From Pseudonocardia xinjiangensis (GTDB lineage Bacteria > Actinomycetota > Actinomycetes > Mycobacteriales > Pseudonocardiaceae): a stretch of DNA of 44,671 nt. The DNA is taken from contig NZ_JAAXKY010000050.1 of NCBI RefSeq assembly GCF_012911925.1, positions 1 through 44,671 of the forward strand. The letters are read 5' to 3'. The notes beneath the pieces are model-generated. The model searched no databases, was not told where the DNA came from, and worked only from the letters and a program-made list of their open reading frames with translations. This document shows, one piece after another, positions 7,829-16,218 of the stretch. A program made the position numbers and the translations under genes. Every line of letters begins with the position of its first letter. Within the stretch, counting starts at the first letter, position 1.

Positions 7829-9082
7829 TCAATGTCGGGCTCGTAGTGCCCTTGCCGCCTTGTAGACGGCGCCGAGTGCGAACACGGCCACTCCGCCGAG
7901 GACGGCTTGCCACGGGAGCGCCGCGACGAGTACGACGCAGCCGATCGCCCCGAGGATCTGCAGAGCCTTCGGGAAGCGCCGCTGCTGGCGCTCCTGGGTG
8001 TACGCGGCGATATTCGCGGTGAGGTAGTAGAGCAAGACGCCGAATGACGAAAATCCGATCGCTGCACGCAGGTCGACGGTCAGGACGAGCAGCGACACGA
8101 TGGCCGCGACGACGATCTCCGCGCGGTGCGGTACCTGATGCACCGGATGCACGGCGGCCAGCCAGCGCGGCAGATCTGCTTCGCGCGCCATGGCCAGTGT
8201 GGTGCGGCCGATCCCGGCGATGAGCGCGAGGAGGGCCCCGAGCGACGCGGCCGCGCCGCCGACGGCGACGATGGGGACGGTCCAGCCCCAGCCAGTGGAC
8301 CTGGCGACCTCGACCAGCGGGGCGCTGGACCCCGCGAGTCGGTCGGTACCCAGGACCGCCAGAACCGTCACTCCAACCGCGGCGTAGACGGCGACGGCAA
8401 TCCCGAGCGCGAGCAGGATCGCCCGGGGGATCGTGCGCTCGGGATCGCGGACCTCCTCGCCCATGGTGGCGATGCGGGCATAGCCGGCGAAGGCGAAGAA
8501 CAGCAAACCTGCTGATTGCAGCACTCCATAGACACCGATGTGCTCGGAGGTCAAGGAGAGTCGCACCGGATCCGGCTTTCCGGCGACCCAGCCCGCCACC
8601 AACAGCAACACGAGGACGGACAGGACGATAATGACGAGAATGCGCGTGAGTCGCGCGGTGCGCGTCACGCCGCGATAGTTCACTGCTGCCAGACTCACCA
8701 CCGCGGCCACCGCAACGGGGCGCTGCCAGGCGACGGGCACCACGTAGGCGGCAAAGGTCAACGCCATCGCGGCACAGCTTGCGGTCTTGCCGACCACGAA
8801 CCCCCAGCCGGCGAAGAACCCCCACCACGGGCCCAGCCGCTCACGCCCGTAGACGTACGTGCCTCCCGACGTCGGATACTGCGCCGCCAGCTGTGCTGAG
8901 GCGGTGGCGTTGCAGTAGGCGACGACGGCGGCGAGCAGTAGACCGACCAGCACGCCTGCCCCTGCCGCGGCAGCAGCCGGCGCGAACGCCGAGAACACCC
9001 CCGCGCCGATCATCGAGCCGAGCCCGATCATCACTGCGTCGGCGGTGCCCAATCGCCGGGCAAGGTGTAAGTCGTCGGCCAT
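7829..9082 (-). CDS. APC superfamily amino acid permease
   Basis: A 417-residue integral membrane protein with about 11-12 transmembrane helices. The N-terminus has the APC signature IGLGSMIGAGVFSAF (TM1 with the unwound Gly-rich segment), followed by YPTSGGTYVYGRERLGPWWGF and, in the middle, FFAFAGYARIATMGEEVRDPERTIPRAI (the TM6 to loop 6 motif). These features define amino acid/polyamine/organocation transporters that take up substrate with protons or sodium. The substrate cannot be read from the sequence. The start ATG 9082 has GAGGAG upstream. It is convergent with the catalase-like gene and followed by no same-strand gene, so it appears monocistronic. Confidence 0.92.
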   Translation of the reverse strand: MADDLHLARRLGTADAVMIGLGSMIGAGVFSAFAPAAAAAGAGVLVGLLLAAVVAYCNATASAQLAAQYPTSGGTYVYGRERLGPWWGFFAGWGFVVGKTASCAAMALTFAAYVVPVAWQRPVAVAAVVSLAAVNYRGVTRTARLTRILVIIVLSVLVLLLVAGWVAGKPDPVRLSLTSEHIGVYGVLQSAGLLFFAFAGYARIATMGEEVRDPERTIPRAILLALGIAVAVYAAVGVTVLAVLGTDRLAGSSAPLVEVARSTGWGWTVPIVAVGGAAASLGALLALIAGIGRTTLAMAREADLPRWLAAVHPVHQVPHRAEIVVAAIVSLLVLTVDLRAAIGFSSFGVLLYYLTANIAAYTQERQQRRFPKALQILGAIGCVVLVAALPWQAVLGGVAVFALGAVYKAARALRARH

Positions 9083-9097
9083 GCAGCATCTCCTCGG

Positions 9098-9508
9098 TCA
9101 GGGTGTGGCCGATGTGGGTGCGCCGGGCCGGTGCGCGGGTTGGAACAGCTCGATCAGGTTGCCGTCGGGGTCGGCGAGCAGGATCTGGCGCCCGCCGGGG
9201 CCGGTGACCAGGTCGCTGCGCAGGGGCAGGCTTGCGCTGCGGAGCCTGTCGATCTCGGCATCCAGGTCGTCGACGATGAGGTGGATGCGGTTGCGGCCCG
9301 CGGTTGCGGCGTCGTCGGGGGTGGCGCGGGCGCCGGAGCTGGCGGGTCCGGACAGCAGCAGCCTGAGCGGGCCACGGACCACGTCGGCAAATGCGGGTGC
9401 AGCGCTGGTGTTCAGCGTGAAGCCGAGATGGGTGGTGTAGAAGTCGATGGCCGCCTGGACGTCGGTGACGATGTATCGGACGCTGGCGTACTGCTCGGGT
9501 GCGGTCAT
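9098..9508 (-). CDS. VOC family (glyoxalase/bleomycin resistance-like) protein
   Basis: A 136-residue protein with two beta-alpha-beta-beta-beta modules of the vicinal oxygen chelate fold: SVRYIVTDVQAAIDFYTTHLGF at the N-terminus and NRIHLIVDDLDAEIDRL in the second half, ending in LADPDGNLIELFQP. Metal-binding positions His/Glu are plausible at the second module (HLIVDD and the NLIELF Glu). The gene overlaps the stop of the ArsR-ArsC gene by ATGA, so the two are translationally coupled. Despite the arsenic context it contains no cysteine at all, so it cannot be a Cys-dependent C-As lyase (ArsI). Substrate unknown. Confidence 0.88.
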   Translation of the reverse strand: MTAPEQYASVRYIVTDVQAAIDFYTTHLGFTLNTSAAPAFADVVRGPLRLLLSGPASSGARATPDDAATAGRNRIHLIVDDLDAEIDRLRSASLPLRSDLVTGPGGRQILLADPDGNLIELFQPAHRPGAPTSATP

Positions 9509-10308
9509 TGCTGAACCTCCGAACGGTCGGTGGCGGTCAGGACAGGCAGCAGGTGTCTGACGCGGGTGTCGATCTCTCCTGCGATGCGCTGGAAAGCTGG
9601 GTAGCCGGCTTGATCGCCACCGTCGGCCGTGGCTGGGTCGGGGATGCTCCAGTGCGCCCGCCGCGGGTGGTGGGGGAACTCCGGGCAGGCCTCACGAGCC
9701 CGGTCGCACAAGGTGATCACATGGTTGAAACTGCGGCCGGCGAGGGTGTCCAGGTGCTGAGGGCGCTGACGGGAGACATCGATGCCGAACGTCTCGCGCA
9801 GCACCCGGACGGTGTCGGGATGCAACTCACCCTTGGGCCGGCTCCCGGCGCTGGTCACGGTGACGTGGTCAGCAGTGTGGTGGCGCAGCAGAGCTTCGGC
9901 GATCGGCGAGCGGGCGCTGTTGCCGGTGCACACGAACAGCACGGCGATACGTCGGGACCGTCGCGGTTCAACCGGAGAGATCGGTGCGGTGGTTCGGCGC
10001 AGCGCCGGGTGCAGCGCGGCGCCGCTGTCGGTCAGCGCGTCCGCGCAGCGGTCCAGGTCCAGGTGGTAGTAGCTGTCCCGGCCGTCGAAGCTGCTGCGCG
10101 TGGAGGTGACCAGGCCGCCGTCGCGCAGCAGCCGCAGGTGGTAGGAGACCAGGTTCTGCGGCTGGTCGACCCGTGCAACCAGCTCGCGGACCCGATAGTC
10201 GCTGTCGGCGAGCTCTGCCAGCAGTCGCCAGCGCAGCGGGTGGGCGGCCAGCCGCGCGAACGCCGGTGGGTCGGTGGCTCGACCCGGGAAGACCATGAAT
10301 CGGACCAT
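9505..10308 (-). CDS. ArsR-family regulator fused to thioredoxin-type arsenate reductase
   Basis: This 267-residue protein joins a winged-helix ArsR domain (residues about 10-100, with LVSYHLRLLRDGGLV as recognition helix) to a low-molecular-weight phosphatase/ArsC domain (from about 120). The P-loop is CTGNSARS with Cys127, and the redox pair Cys201/Cys208 in LCDRAREACP has the seven-residue spacing of thioredoxin-coupled ArsC, followed by HWSIPDPA. It should reduce arsenate to arsenite or be a phosphatase with the same fold, and it probably controls its own promoter. The ArsR part lacks the classical ELCVCDL metalloid site. Start ATG 10308 was chosen; ATG 10296 is also possible. No arsenite exporter gene is in the window. 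Confidence 0.9.
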   Translation of the reverse strand: MVRFMVFPGRATDPPAFARLAAHPLRWRLLAELADSDYRVRELVARVDQPQNLVSYHLRLLRDGGLVTSTRSSFDGRDSYYHLDLDRCADALTDSGAALHPALRRTTAPISPVEPRRSRRIAVLFVCTGNSARSPIAEALLRHHTADHVTVTSAGSRPKGELHPDTVRVLRETFGIDVSRQRPQHLDTLAGRSFNHVITLCDRAREACPEFPHHPRRAHWSIPDPATADGGDQAGYPAFQRIAGEIDTRVRHLLPVLTATDRSEVQQ

Positions 10309-10320
10309 ACATCCAACAGG

Positions 10321-10345
10321 ATTGATGCATCAATCTCACTTGATG
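10321..10345. promoter_or_regulatory. Palindromic operator of the ArsR-ArsC operon
   Basis: The 14-base perfect palindrome ATTGATGCATCAAT (10321-10334) is followed by TTGATG (10340-10345), which also pairs with CATCAA (10328-10333) as a second inverted repeat. This AT-rich TTGAT/ATCAA symmetry, 13 bases before the start codon in a GC-rich genome, matches the usual shape of ArsR-family operators and suggests autoregulation. Confidence 0.7.
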
Positions 10346-10445
10346 GATATCTGCGAACGTGGGCCGTCGAAGGTCGCCCGACAACGAAAACGGCGCTGAC
10401 CTGCGGAAGAGTGCTCCCGCTGGTCAGCGCCGTTCAGCGCCTGGA

Positions 10446-10862
10446 TCAGGCAGCCGACTTGGTCTCCCAGAAGATCTTGTCGATCTGGGCGATGAGGTCG
10501 AGCAGGTCCTGGCCGGTGGCCGGGTCCATGGAGGACTTGGCGCCGTCGGCCCCGCCGCCGGCCTTCTTGGTGGCCTTGTTGAACAGCTCGTGCAGCTCCG
10601 GGTACTTCTCGAAGTGCGGCGGCTTGAAGTAGTCGGTCCACAGCACCCACAGGTGGTGCTTGACGAGATCCGCGCGCTGCTCCTTGATCAGGATGGCCCG
10701 GGTGCGGAACTCGGGGTCCTCGTTGCTCTGGTACTTCTCCTGGATGGCCTTGACCGACTCGGCCTCGATGCGGGCCTGAGCCGGGTCATACACGCCGCAG
10801 GGGAGGTCGCAGTGCGCGGTGGCCTCCAGCCGCGGGCGGAGAATGCGGGACAGCAGCCGCAT
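10446..10862 (-). CDS. sodN: Nickel superoxide dismutase precursor
   Basis: This 138-residue protein has the Ni-hook HCDLPCGVYDP starting at residue 17. Mature Ni-SOD begins at this His (His1, Cys2, Cys6 bind nickel; Tyr9 is in the active site). The 16-residue leader MRLLSRILRPRLEATA must be removed by a dedicated peptidase. The rest is the typical four-helix bundle with KYQSNEDPEFRTRAILIKEQRA and HHLWVLWTDYFKPPHFEKYP. The hexameric enzyme disproportionates superoxide in the cytosol. The ribosome site GGGAGG is next to the ATG at 10862. It is divergent from the sodX gene, with about 80 bases shared. In Streptomyces nickel availability decides which SOD is made; whether that is so here cannot be read. 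Confidence 0.97.
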   Translation of the reverse strand: MRLLSRILRPRLEATAHCDLPCGVYDPAQARIEAESVKAIQEKYQSNEDPEFRTRAILIKEQRADLVKHHLWVLWTDYFKPPHFEKYPELHELFNKATKKAGGGADGAKSSMDPATGQDLLDLIAQIDKIFWETKSAA

Positions 10863-10946
10863 GGGTCCTCCCTGGTTGGTGATCGTTCTGGCACGTCCGA
10901 CACTACTCTGGGAGTTCTGCCGCAGCAGAGCGGCGAGGGGGTGCGC

Positions 10947-11258
10947 GTGCGCTGGCGGAGGGTCGCCGTACGGGGTCCGTCGATGTCGCCGACGTTGCGT
11001 GACGCCGATGTGGTGCTCGCCCGGTTCGGCGCCGCCGCCCGTCCGGGGGACGTGGTGCTGGTGCGGTGGGCCGCGCGTCCCGGGCAGCTGTCGGTGAAGC
11101 GGGCGGTGCGCCGTGCGGGCACCGGGTGGTGGGTGCTCGGCGACAACCCCTACGGCTCCACCGACTCGCGCGGGCTGGGGGAGGCCGAGGTGCTCGCCGT
11201 GGTGGGCTGGCGGCTGTGGCCGCGGCCCGGACGGCTGCGCAGCAACCCGCGCCCCTGA
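10947..11258 (+). CDS. sodX: Ni-SOD maturation peptidase (S26 signal-peptidase type)
   Basis: About 103 residues, much shorter than LepB. It has the S26 catalytic Ser12 in RGPSMSPTL and Lys51 in LSVKRAV, followed by the conserved WVLGDNPYGSTDSRGLG box. These define the small protease that trims the SodN propeptide so the nickel hook can form. There is no transmembrane helix, fitting a cytosolic substrate. It is divergently transcribed from sodN. GTG 10947 is preferred because GAGGG (10935-10939) lies 7 bases upstream; GTG 10941 is the alternative. An upstream in-frame extension reaching into sodN antisense is not credible as coding. Confidence 0.9.
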   Translation: MRWRRVAVRGPSMSPTLRDADVVLARFGAAARPGDVVLVRWAARPGQLSVKRAVRRAGTGWWVLGDNPYGSTDSRGLGEAEVLAVVGWRLWPRPGRLRSNPRP

Positions 11259-11465
11259 GCCGTACGGCCGTTCCGGTCAGAACTGACGAGCAGTGACAGC
11301 GGCGGCAGCCGGGTAACCCATCCTTACCGCGCCACCCCCACATGGATGCACCGGTGACACACGGTGCTGACCAGCGGGTTCTCGTCCTCAACGTTAGGTA
11401 GGCCGTTTGGGCGGTCGTCCAGATCGAGCGCGATTCGGCGTCGTTGACCCGGTGAGATAGACGCC
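11259..11465. other. Intergenic region before the c-di-GMP gene
   Basis: These 207 bases hold no gene that I can support. GCCGTACGGC just after sodX is a short palindrome, and GGTGACACACGGTG near 11352 is weakly repetitive. A promoter for the gene at 11466 should lie here, but no clear boxes are visible. Confidence 0.35.
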
Positions 11466-14333
11466 ATGACCGCAGGGGGCCACGTGGATGAGCTCGGGCA
11501 CCAATCAGGTGAGGGTTCGGCGGGTGGGCAGGCGGCTGGGCCGAACGAGGCCGACCGGCTGATCACCGAAGCCGCGGCTCGGGCGGATCTGCTCCGCTCG
11601 CGCCACGCGGTCTTCGGCCGTGAGATGCACCCGCGGGCGGCGATGTTCCTCGCCCGCGCGGCGCGCGCCACGGCCGCCGTCCCGCAGCGCTCGGAGGGGG
11701 AGCGGAGCGGGGATGCGGGTGCGGGGGACCGTGCGCCGGGGTCCACCGCCGACCCGCGCGCCGTCCAGCTGGCCGAGCTCGGCGAGCCCGCCGCCGGCCG
11801 GAGCGCGTCCCACGTGCTCCCGGCCCTGCGGGACGCCGTGTTCGGCAGCAGCCTGCTTCCGCACGCCACCGCGGGGCCGGAGATCGTGCCGTTGCCGGCC
11901 GCTCCCGCGCTCGTCTGTGACAGCGCCGAGCACATCCTGCGCGTCAACTCCGCGTTGCTGCGGCTGTCCGGCCGGGACACGGACGGTCCGGCCGTCCATC
12001 CCGCCGACGCCATGCGGGGAGGGCACGAGCCGGGCGGCGGTCTGTTCGGGCTGACGTTGTCGCAGCTCGTCGTCGGCCCGGACGCCGACGCCCGGCTGGT
12101 CCGCGTGGACGGCAGCCGGGTGCGGGTGCGGGTGGTCCGCTGGGAGCTGCCGGGCGCCGGTCTGTCGGCCGTCGTGCTGGTCGAGCTGGACGACTGCTCG
12201 GCTCTCGCGAGCCGCGTGGTGGACCCGGGCTGGACCGCGGAGCTGGAGAGGTTGGCGCGGGTGGGCACCTGGACGTTCGACCTGGCCACGTCCACCCTGC
12301 ACCGCAGCGAGACGCTGCAGGAGCTCTACCGCTCGCTCGGCGTGGACCCCGACGGCGCCGGGTCGGCGCCGGTCGAGGGCCAGCAGGTGGCCCTGCTGTG
12401 CCAGAGCCTGCGTTCGGGGGCGCGCGCCGGGGACCATCACCTGGACCTGCCGTTGCCCGGTAACCGGATGCTCAGCTGCCGGGCCGAGGTGGAGTGCTCC
12501 GATGACGGCACCCCGGTGCGGCTGGTCGGGGTCGTCCACGACGTGAGCGCGGAACGGCTGGCGCGCCGGCGGGTCGAGCTGTCGGGTCAGCGCTTCGCCG
12601 ACCTGATGTCCATCGTCCCGTCCGGTGTCGCGCTGGTGGACCCGTCGGGCCGGGTGGTCGACGCGAACCCGGGCCTGTGCCGGCTGCTCGACACCTCGCT
12701 GGAGCGGCTGCGCGGGATCCAGGCGGCCGCGTTGTCGGTCGACGAGCTGCTGATCCCGGACACCTGGCCCGCCGAGGTGCCCGCGGCGGACGGCGGCCCG
12801 GTGCTTCCCGGCTGGCTGCGACCGGTACCGCCCGGTGCCGGCCACGCCTACCGGGTCGGTGCCGCGCCACTGCGGCGCGGTGACGGCACCACCGTGTGGT
12901 GCGAGATGGCGGTGTCCGTCACCTCCGCCGACGACGGTGGCTGGTTCTGGCTGGTCGCGTGCACCGACATCTCCGACCGGCGGCGGGCCGCCGAGGTGCT
13001 GCGGAGCGCGGGCACGGTGGACGAGCTGACCCGCCTGCCCAACCGGGCGGCCTGCCTCGAGCTGGTGGACCGGCTCCTCACCGGGGCGTCCCGGTACCGG
13101 GTGGCGGTGGTGTGCGGCGACCTCGACGACTTCGCCAGGGTCAACTCCTCACTCGGCTACGAGGCCGGCGACGACCTGCTGCTCACCCTGGCGGGGCGGC
13201 TGCAGCGGGAGCTCCCGGTGAGCTGCACCGCCGGCAGGCTCTCGGGTGACGAGTTCGTGGTGATCTGCTCCGACCACACCGAGGTGGGAGGTCCGGATCT
13301 ACTCGCCAAGGTGGTCGCCGACCTGCTGACCACCACGATCACGGTGCACGGCAGGCCGGTGCAGCTCACCGCGTCGGTCGGGCTCGCCACGTCACTCCCG
13401 ACGGGCGAGGCGCGCGCCGCCGACCTGCTCCGCTTCGCGGAGGCCGCGATGCACGACGCGAAGCGGCGCCAGAGCCGCGGCGCCATCGGGATGGCCACCG
13501 ACGGCATCATGAGCTCCGCGACCCAGGCCCTGGATCTCGAGGCCGAGCTGCGCGAGGCCATCGCGGGTGACTCGCTCGTGCTCGAGTACCAGCCGGTTGT
13601 CGGCCCGGACGGCACGGTGCTCTCCGCCGAGGCGCTGGTCCGCTGGCCGCACCCGGACCGGGGGCTCATCTCGCCCGCCGACTTCCTGCCGGTCGCGCAG
13701 CGCAGCGGCCTGCTGCGCGAGCTGGACCTGTGGGTGCTGCGGACGGCCGCGCGCGAGGCGGCGGGCTGGCCGGAGCACCGCGGCCGCAAGCCGGCCGTCG
13801 CGATCAACCTGGCGGGACTGCTGCCCAGCGAGGTCGACTTCCTCACCGTGGTGAGCGACACGCTGATCGACGCCGGGCTGGCCTGGAACCGGCTGGTCCT
13901 GGAGCTGGTGGAGACCAGCCTCGTCGCGCTGCCGCCGCACGCGCTGGCCGCGATGGCCGAGCTGGTGGAGCGTGGGCTGCGGTTCGCCGTCGACGACTTC
14001 GGCACGGGGTACTCCTCCCTCGCGAGGCTGAAGGAGCTCCCCGCGCAGATCGTCAAGGTCGACCGGTCGTTCGTCACCGGCATCGCCGACTGTCCCGCCG
14101 ACTTCGCGGTGGCCCGCGCGGTCGTCGACATGGCGAGGGCGATGGGCCGCACCACCGTGGCCGAGGGTGTCGAGACCGCCGACCAGTTCCACGTGCTGCG
14201 CGGCATCGGCGTCGACGCCTACCCGGGATGGCTCTTCTCCCGGCCGCTGCCTGCCGTGCGGCTTCGTGACGTGCTGCTGCAGGGCCGGATCCCCACACCG
14301 GCATCGGCCACCCCCGCCACCCCGGCCACCTAG
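11466..14333 (+). CDS. PAS-GGDEF-EAL cyclic-di-GMP signalling protein
   Basis: This 955-residue cytosolic protein has no transmembrane segments. After an N-terminal helical region come two or three PAS-like sensor regions (roughly 145-250, 250-375, 380-505), the last ending in VACTDISDRRRAAEVL before DELTRLPNR. The GGDEF domain (about 515-675) has SGDEF at 593-597 in place of GGDEF and no RxxD inhibitory site, so cyclase activity is uncertain. The EAL domain (about 690-945) is intact: EAL at 722-724, NLAGLLPS, ELVETSL, VDDFGTGYSSL, VKVDRSF and AEGVE. It most likely hydrolyses c-di-GMP in response to a PAS-detected signal. The gene is alone, with no partner or regulator adjacent. Confidence 0.93.
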   Translation: MTAGGHVDELGHQSGEGSAGGQAAGPNEADRLITEAAARADLLRSRHAVFGREMHPRAAMFLARAARATAAVPQRSEGERSGDAGAGDRAPGSTADPRAVQLAELGEPAAGRSASHVLPALRDAVFGSSLLPHATAGPEIVPLPAAPALVCDSAEHILRVNSALLRLSGRDTDGPAVHPADAMRGGHEPGGGLFGLTLSQLVVGPDADARLVRVDGSRVRVRVVRWELPGAGLSAVVLVELDDCSALASRVVDPGWTAELERLARVGTWTFDLATSTLHRSETLQELYRSLGVDPDGAGSAPVEGQQVALLCQSLRSGARAGDHHLDLPLPGNRMLSCRAEVECSDDGTPVRLVGVVHDVSAERLARRRVELSGQRFADLMSIVPSGVALVDPSGRVVDANPGLCRLLDTSLERLRGIQAAALSVDELLIPDTWPAEVPAADGGPVLPGWLRPVPPGAGHAYRVGAAPLRRGDGTTVWCEMAVSVTSADDGGWFWLVACTDISDRRRAAEVLRSAGTVDELTRLPNRAACLELVDRLLTGASRYRVAVVCGDLDDFARVNSSLGYEAGDDLLLTLAGRLQRELPVSCTAGRLSGDEFVVICSDHTEVGGPDLLAKVVADLLTTTITVHGRPVQLTASVGLATSLPTGEARAADLLRFAEAAMHDAKRRQSRGAIGMATDGIMSSATQALDLEAELREAIAGDSLVLEYQPVVGPDGTVLSAEALVRWPHPDRGLISPADFLPVAQRSGLLRELDLWVLRTAAREAAGWPEHRGRKPAVAINLAGLLPSEVDFLTVVSDTLIDAGLAWNRLVLELVETSLVALPPHALAAMAELVERGLRFAVDDFGTGYSSLARLKELPAQIVKVDRSFVTGIADCPADFAVARAVVDMARAMGRTTVAEGVETADQFHVLRGIGVDAYPGWLFSRPLPAVRLRDVLLQGRIPTPASATPATPAT

Positions 14334-14391
14334 GAGCGCCTGGTCGATCTCGGTCGGGGCACGATCTGTCGCGGCTGTCGGTGGAGCGGGA

Positions 14392-14397
14392 TAGCCT
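14392..14397 (+). promoter_or_regulatory. Putative -10 box of the osmoprotectant ABC operon
   Basis: TAGCCT fits TAnnnT, about 54 bases before the first gene at 14451, leaving room for the strong ribosome site GGAGG at 14438-14442. No obvious -35 box. Confidence 0.35.
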
Positions 14398-14450
14398 CGT
14401 GTGACGCGGCGACCGGCAAGAGGTCGTCGGTGAACACGGAGGTCTCCCGG

Positions 14451-15548
14451 ATGATCGAGTTCCGGGGCGTGACCAAGCGCTTCCCCGACGGCACCATCGC
14501 AGTCGACAACCTCGACCTCACGCTGGACGCCGGGAAGATCACGGTCTTCGTCGGTCCGTCGGGATGTGGCAAGACCACGTCGTTGCGGATGGTCAACCGG
14601 ATGATCGAGATCACTGAGGGCACGATCACGATCGACGGACACGACATCATGGCAGCCGACGCCGCCGACCTGCGCCGTGGCATCGGTTACGTCATCCAGC
14701 AGGCGGGGCTCTTCCCGCACCGCACGATCCTCGACAACATCGCCACGGTGCCGCTGCTGCTGGGGTGGTCCAAGGCGAAGGCCCGGCAGCGTGCCGCCGA
14801 GCTGATGGAGGTCGTCGGCCTGGCTCCGGAGATGTCCCGGCGCTACCCCGGGCAGCTCTCGGGCGGGCAGCAGCAGCGGGTCGGCGTGGCCAGGGCGCTG
14901 GCGGCCGACCCGCCGATCCTGCTGATGGACGAGCCGTTCAGCGCGGTCGACCCGGTGGTGCGGGAGAACCTGCAGGACGAGCTGCTGCGGCTGCAGGCCG
15001 ATCTGGGCAAGACCATCCTCTTCGTCACCCACGACATCGACGAGGCGGTCAAGCTCGGCGACAAGGTGGCGGTGTTCCGCACCGGCGGGCTGCTCGCGCA
15101 GTACGACGAGCCCGGCAGGCTGCTCGCCCGCCCGGCCGACGACTTCGTCGACGGCTTCGTCGGGCGTGACCGCGGCTACCGCGGGCTGGGCTTCCTGTCC
15201 TCGGCCGCGCTGCCGCTGGGCGAGCTGCCCACGGTCACGCTCGGCGACTCGCTTCCCGACGGGGCGGGGTGGGTCCTGGTCGTCGACGGCGCGCGGCAGC
15301 CGCTGGGCTGGATCCACGGGTCCGGGCGCGACGGCGGCCTCGCCGTCGAGCACGAGCACCTCATCCCCGGCGGTTCGCTCTACGAGGTGGAGTCGGGGTC
15401 GCTGCGCAGCGCGCTCGACGCCGCGCTCTCGTCGCCGTCCGGCCAGGGGGTGGCCGTCGACGGCAATGGGAGCGTGGCCGGCTCGGTGCGCGCCGACGAC
15501 GTGTTGCGCGCACTCGAGGACGCCCGGCCCGATCCGGCGGCGGCATGA
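14451..15548 (+). CDS. Glycine betaine/carnitine/choline ABC transporter ATPase (OpuCA/ProV-like)
   Basis: A 365-residue ATP-binding subunit. It has Walker A GPSGCGKT near residue 33, the Q-loop at IQQAGLF, the ABC signature LSGGQQQR, Walker B ILLMDEPFSAVD and the switch His in FVTHDIDEAVKLGD. The C-terminal third (from about 245) is a regulatory extension in the position of the CBS pair of OpuCA-type ATPases. Start ATG 14451 is set by the ribosome site GGAGG (14438-14442). It heads a four-gene operon with two permeases and a lipoprotein binding protein, the full set of an osmoprotectant importer. The extension aligns poorly to CBS motifs by eye. Confidence 0.92.
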   Translation: MIEFRGVTKRFPDGTIAVDNLDLTLDAGKITVFVGPSGCGKTTSLRMVNRMIEITEGTITIDGHDIMAADAADLRRGIGYVIQQAGLFPHRTILDNIATVPLLLGWSKAKARQRAAELMEVVGLAPEMSRRYPGQLSGGQQQRVGVARALAADPPILLMDEPFSAVDPVVRENLQDELLRLQADLGKTILFVTHDIDEAVKLGDKVAVFRTGGLLAQYDEPGRLLARPADDFVDGFVGRDRGYRGLGFLSSAALPLGELPTVTLGDSLPDGAGWVLVVDGARQPLGWIHGSGRDGGLAVEHEHLIPGGSLYEVESGSLRSALDAALSSPSGQGVAVDGNGSVAGSVRADDVLRALEDARPDPAAA

Positions 15549-15561
15549 GAGGCGCGCGCCG

Positions 15562-16218
15562 ATGACGTGGGTACTGGGCAATCTCGAGCTGATCTGGGAC
15601 CTGACCCTGGAACACCTGGTGTTCGCGCTCGTCCCTGTCGTGCTCGGGGTCGTTCTCTCGCTCCCGCTGGGCTGGCTGGCCAACCGCACGGGCATCGGGC
15701 GCACGTTCACGATCAACGTGGCCGGCCTGCTCTACACCGTGCCGTCGCTCGCGCTGTTCGTGATCCTCCCGCCGCTGCTCGGCACGCAGATCCTCGACCC
15801 GATCAACGTGATCGTGGCGCTCACGGTCTACACGGTCGCCCTGCTGGTCCGCACGGTCGCCGACGCGCTCTCGGCCGTGCCTGCCGTGGTGGTCAACGCG
15901 GCCACGGCCATGGGTTACCGGCCGGTGCGCCGCTTCCTGGCGGTCGAGCTGCCCCTTGCGGTGCCGGTCGTGGTGGCCGGCATCAGGGTGGCCGCGGTGT
16001 CCTCGATCAGCCTGGTCACGGTCGGCTCGGTGATCGGGTTCGGCGGGCTCGGCAAGATGTTCACCGACGGGTTCCAGCGGAGCATCCCGCAGGAGATCAT
16101 CGCCGGGATCGTGCTGGTGCTCGTGATGGCGCTGGTCGTCGACGGCGCGCTGGTGGGCATCGGGCGCCTGCTCACCCCGTGGAGCCGGCCCGTGTCCACG
16201 GCGAGGAGCGCGGCATGA
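15562..16218 (+). CDS. Osmoprotectant ABC transporter permease 1 (OpuCB/ProW-like)
   Basis: A 218-residue integral membrane protein with about five to six helices. The EAA loop appears as NAATAMGYRPVRRFLAVELPLAVPVVVAGIR, typical of the OpuCB/OpuCD permeases, and SVIGFGGLGKMFTDGF follows. ATG 15562 starts 13 bases after the ATPase stop. It forms a heterodimeric channel with the next permease and couples to the ATPase at 14451. Substrate (glycine betaine, choline or carnitine) is inferred from the family. Confidence 0.92.
   Translation: MTWVLGNLELIWDLTLEHLVFALVPVVLGVVLSLPLGWLANRTGIGRTFTINVAGLLYTVPSLALFVILPPLLGTQILDPINVIVALTVYTVALLVRTVADALSAVPAVVVNAATAMGYRPVRRFLAVELPLAVPVVVAGIRVAAVSSISLVTVGSVIGFGGLGKMFTDGFQRSIPQEIIAGIVLVLVMALVVDGALVGIGRLLTPWSRPVSTARSAA

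Noticed and set aside
9505..9508. VOC gene as arsenic C-As lyase ArsI
   Set aside because: The protein contains no cysteine, whereas ArsI needs a vicinal cysteine pair.
10359..10946. Long N-terminal extension of sodX
   Set aside because: It runs antisense to sodN and adds 196 residues unlike the roughly 100-residue protease family.
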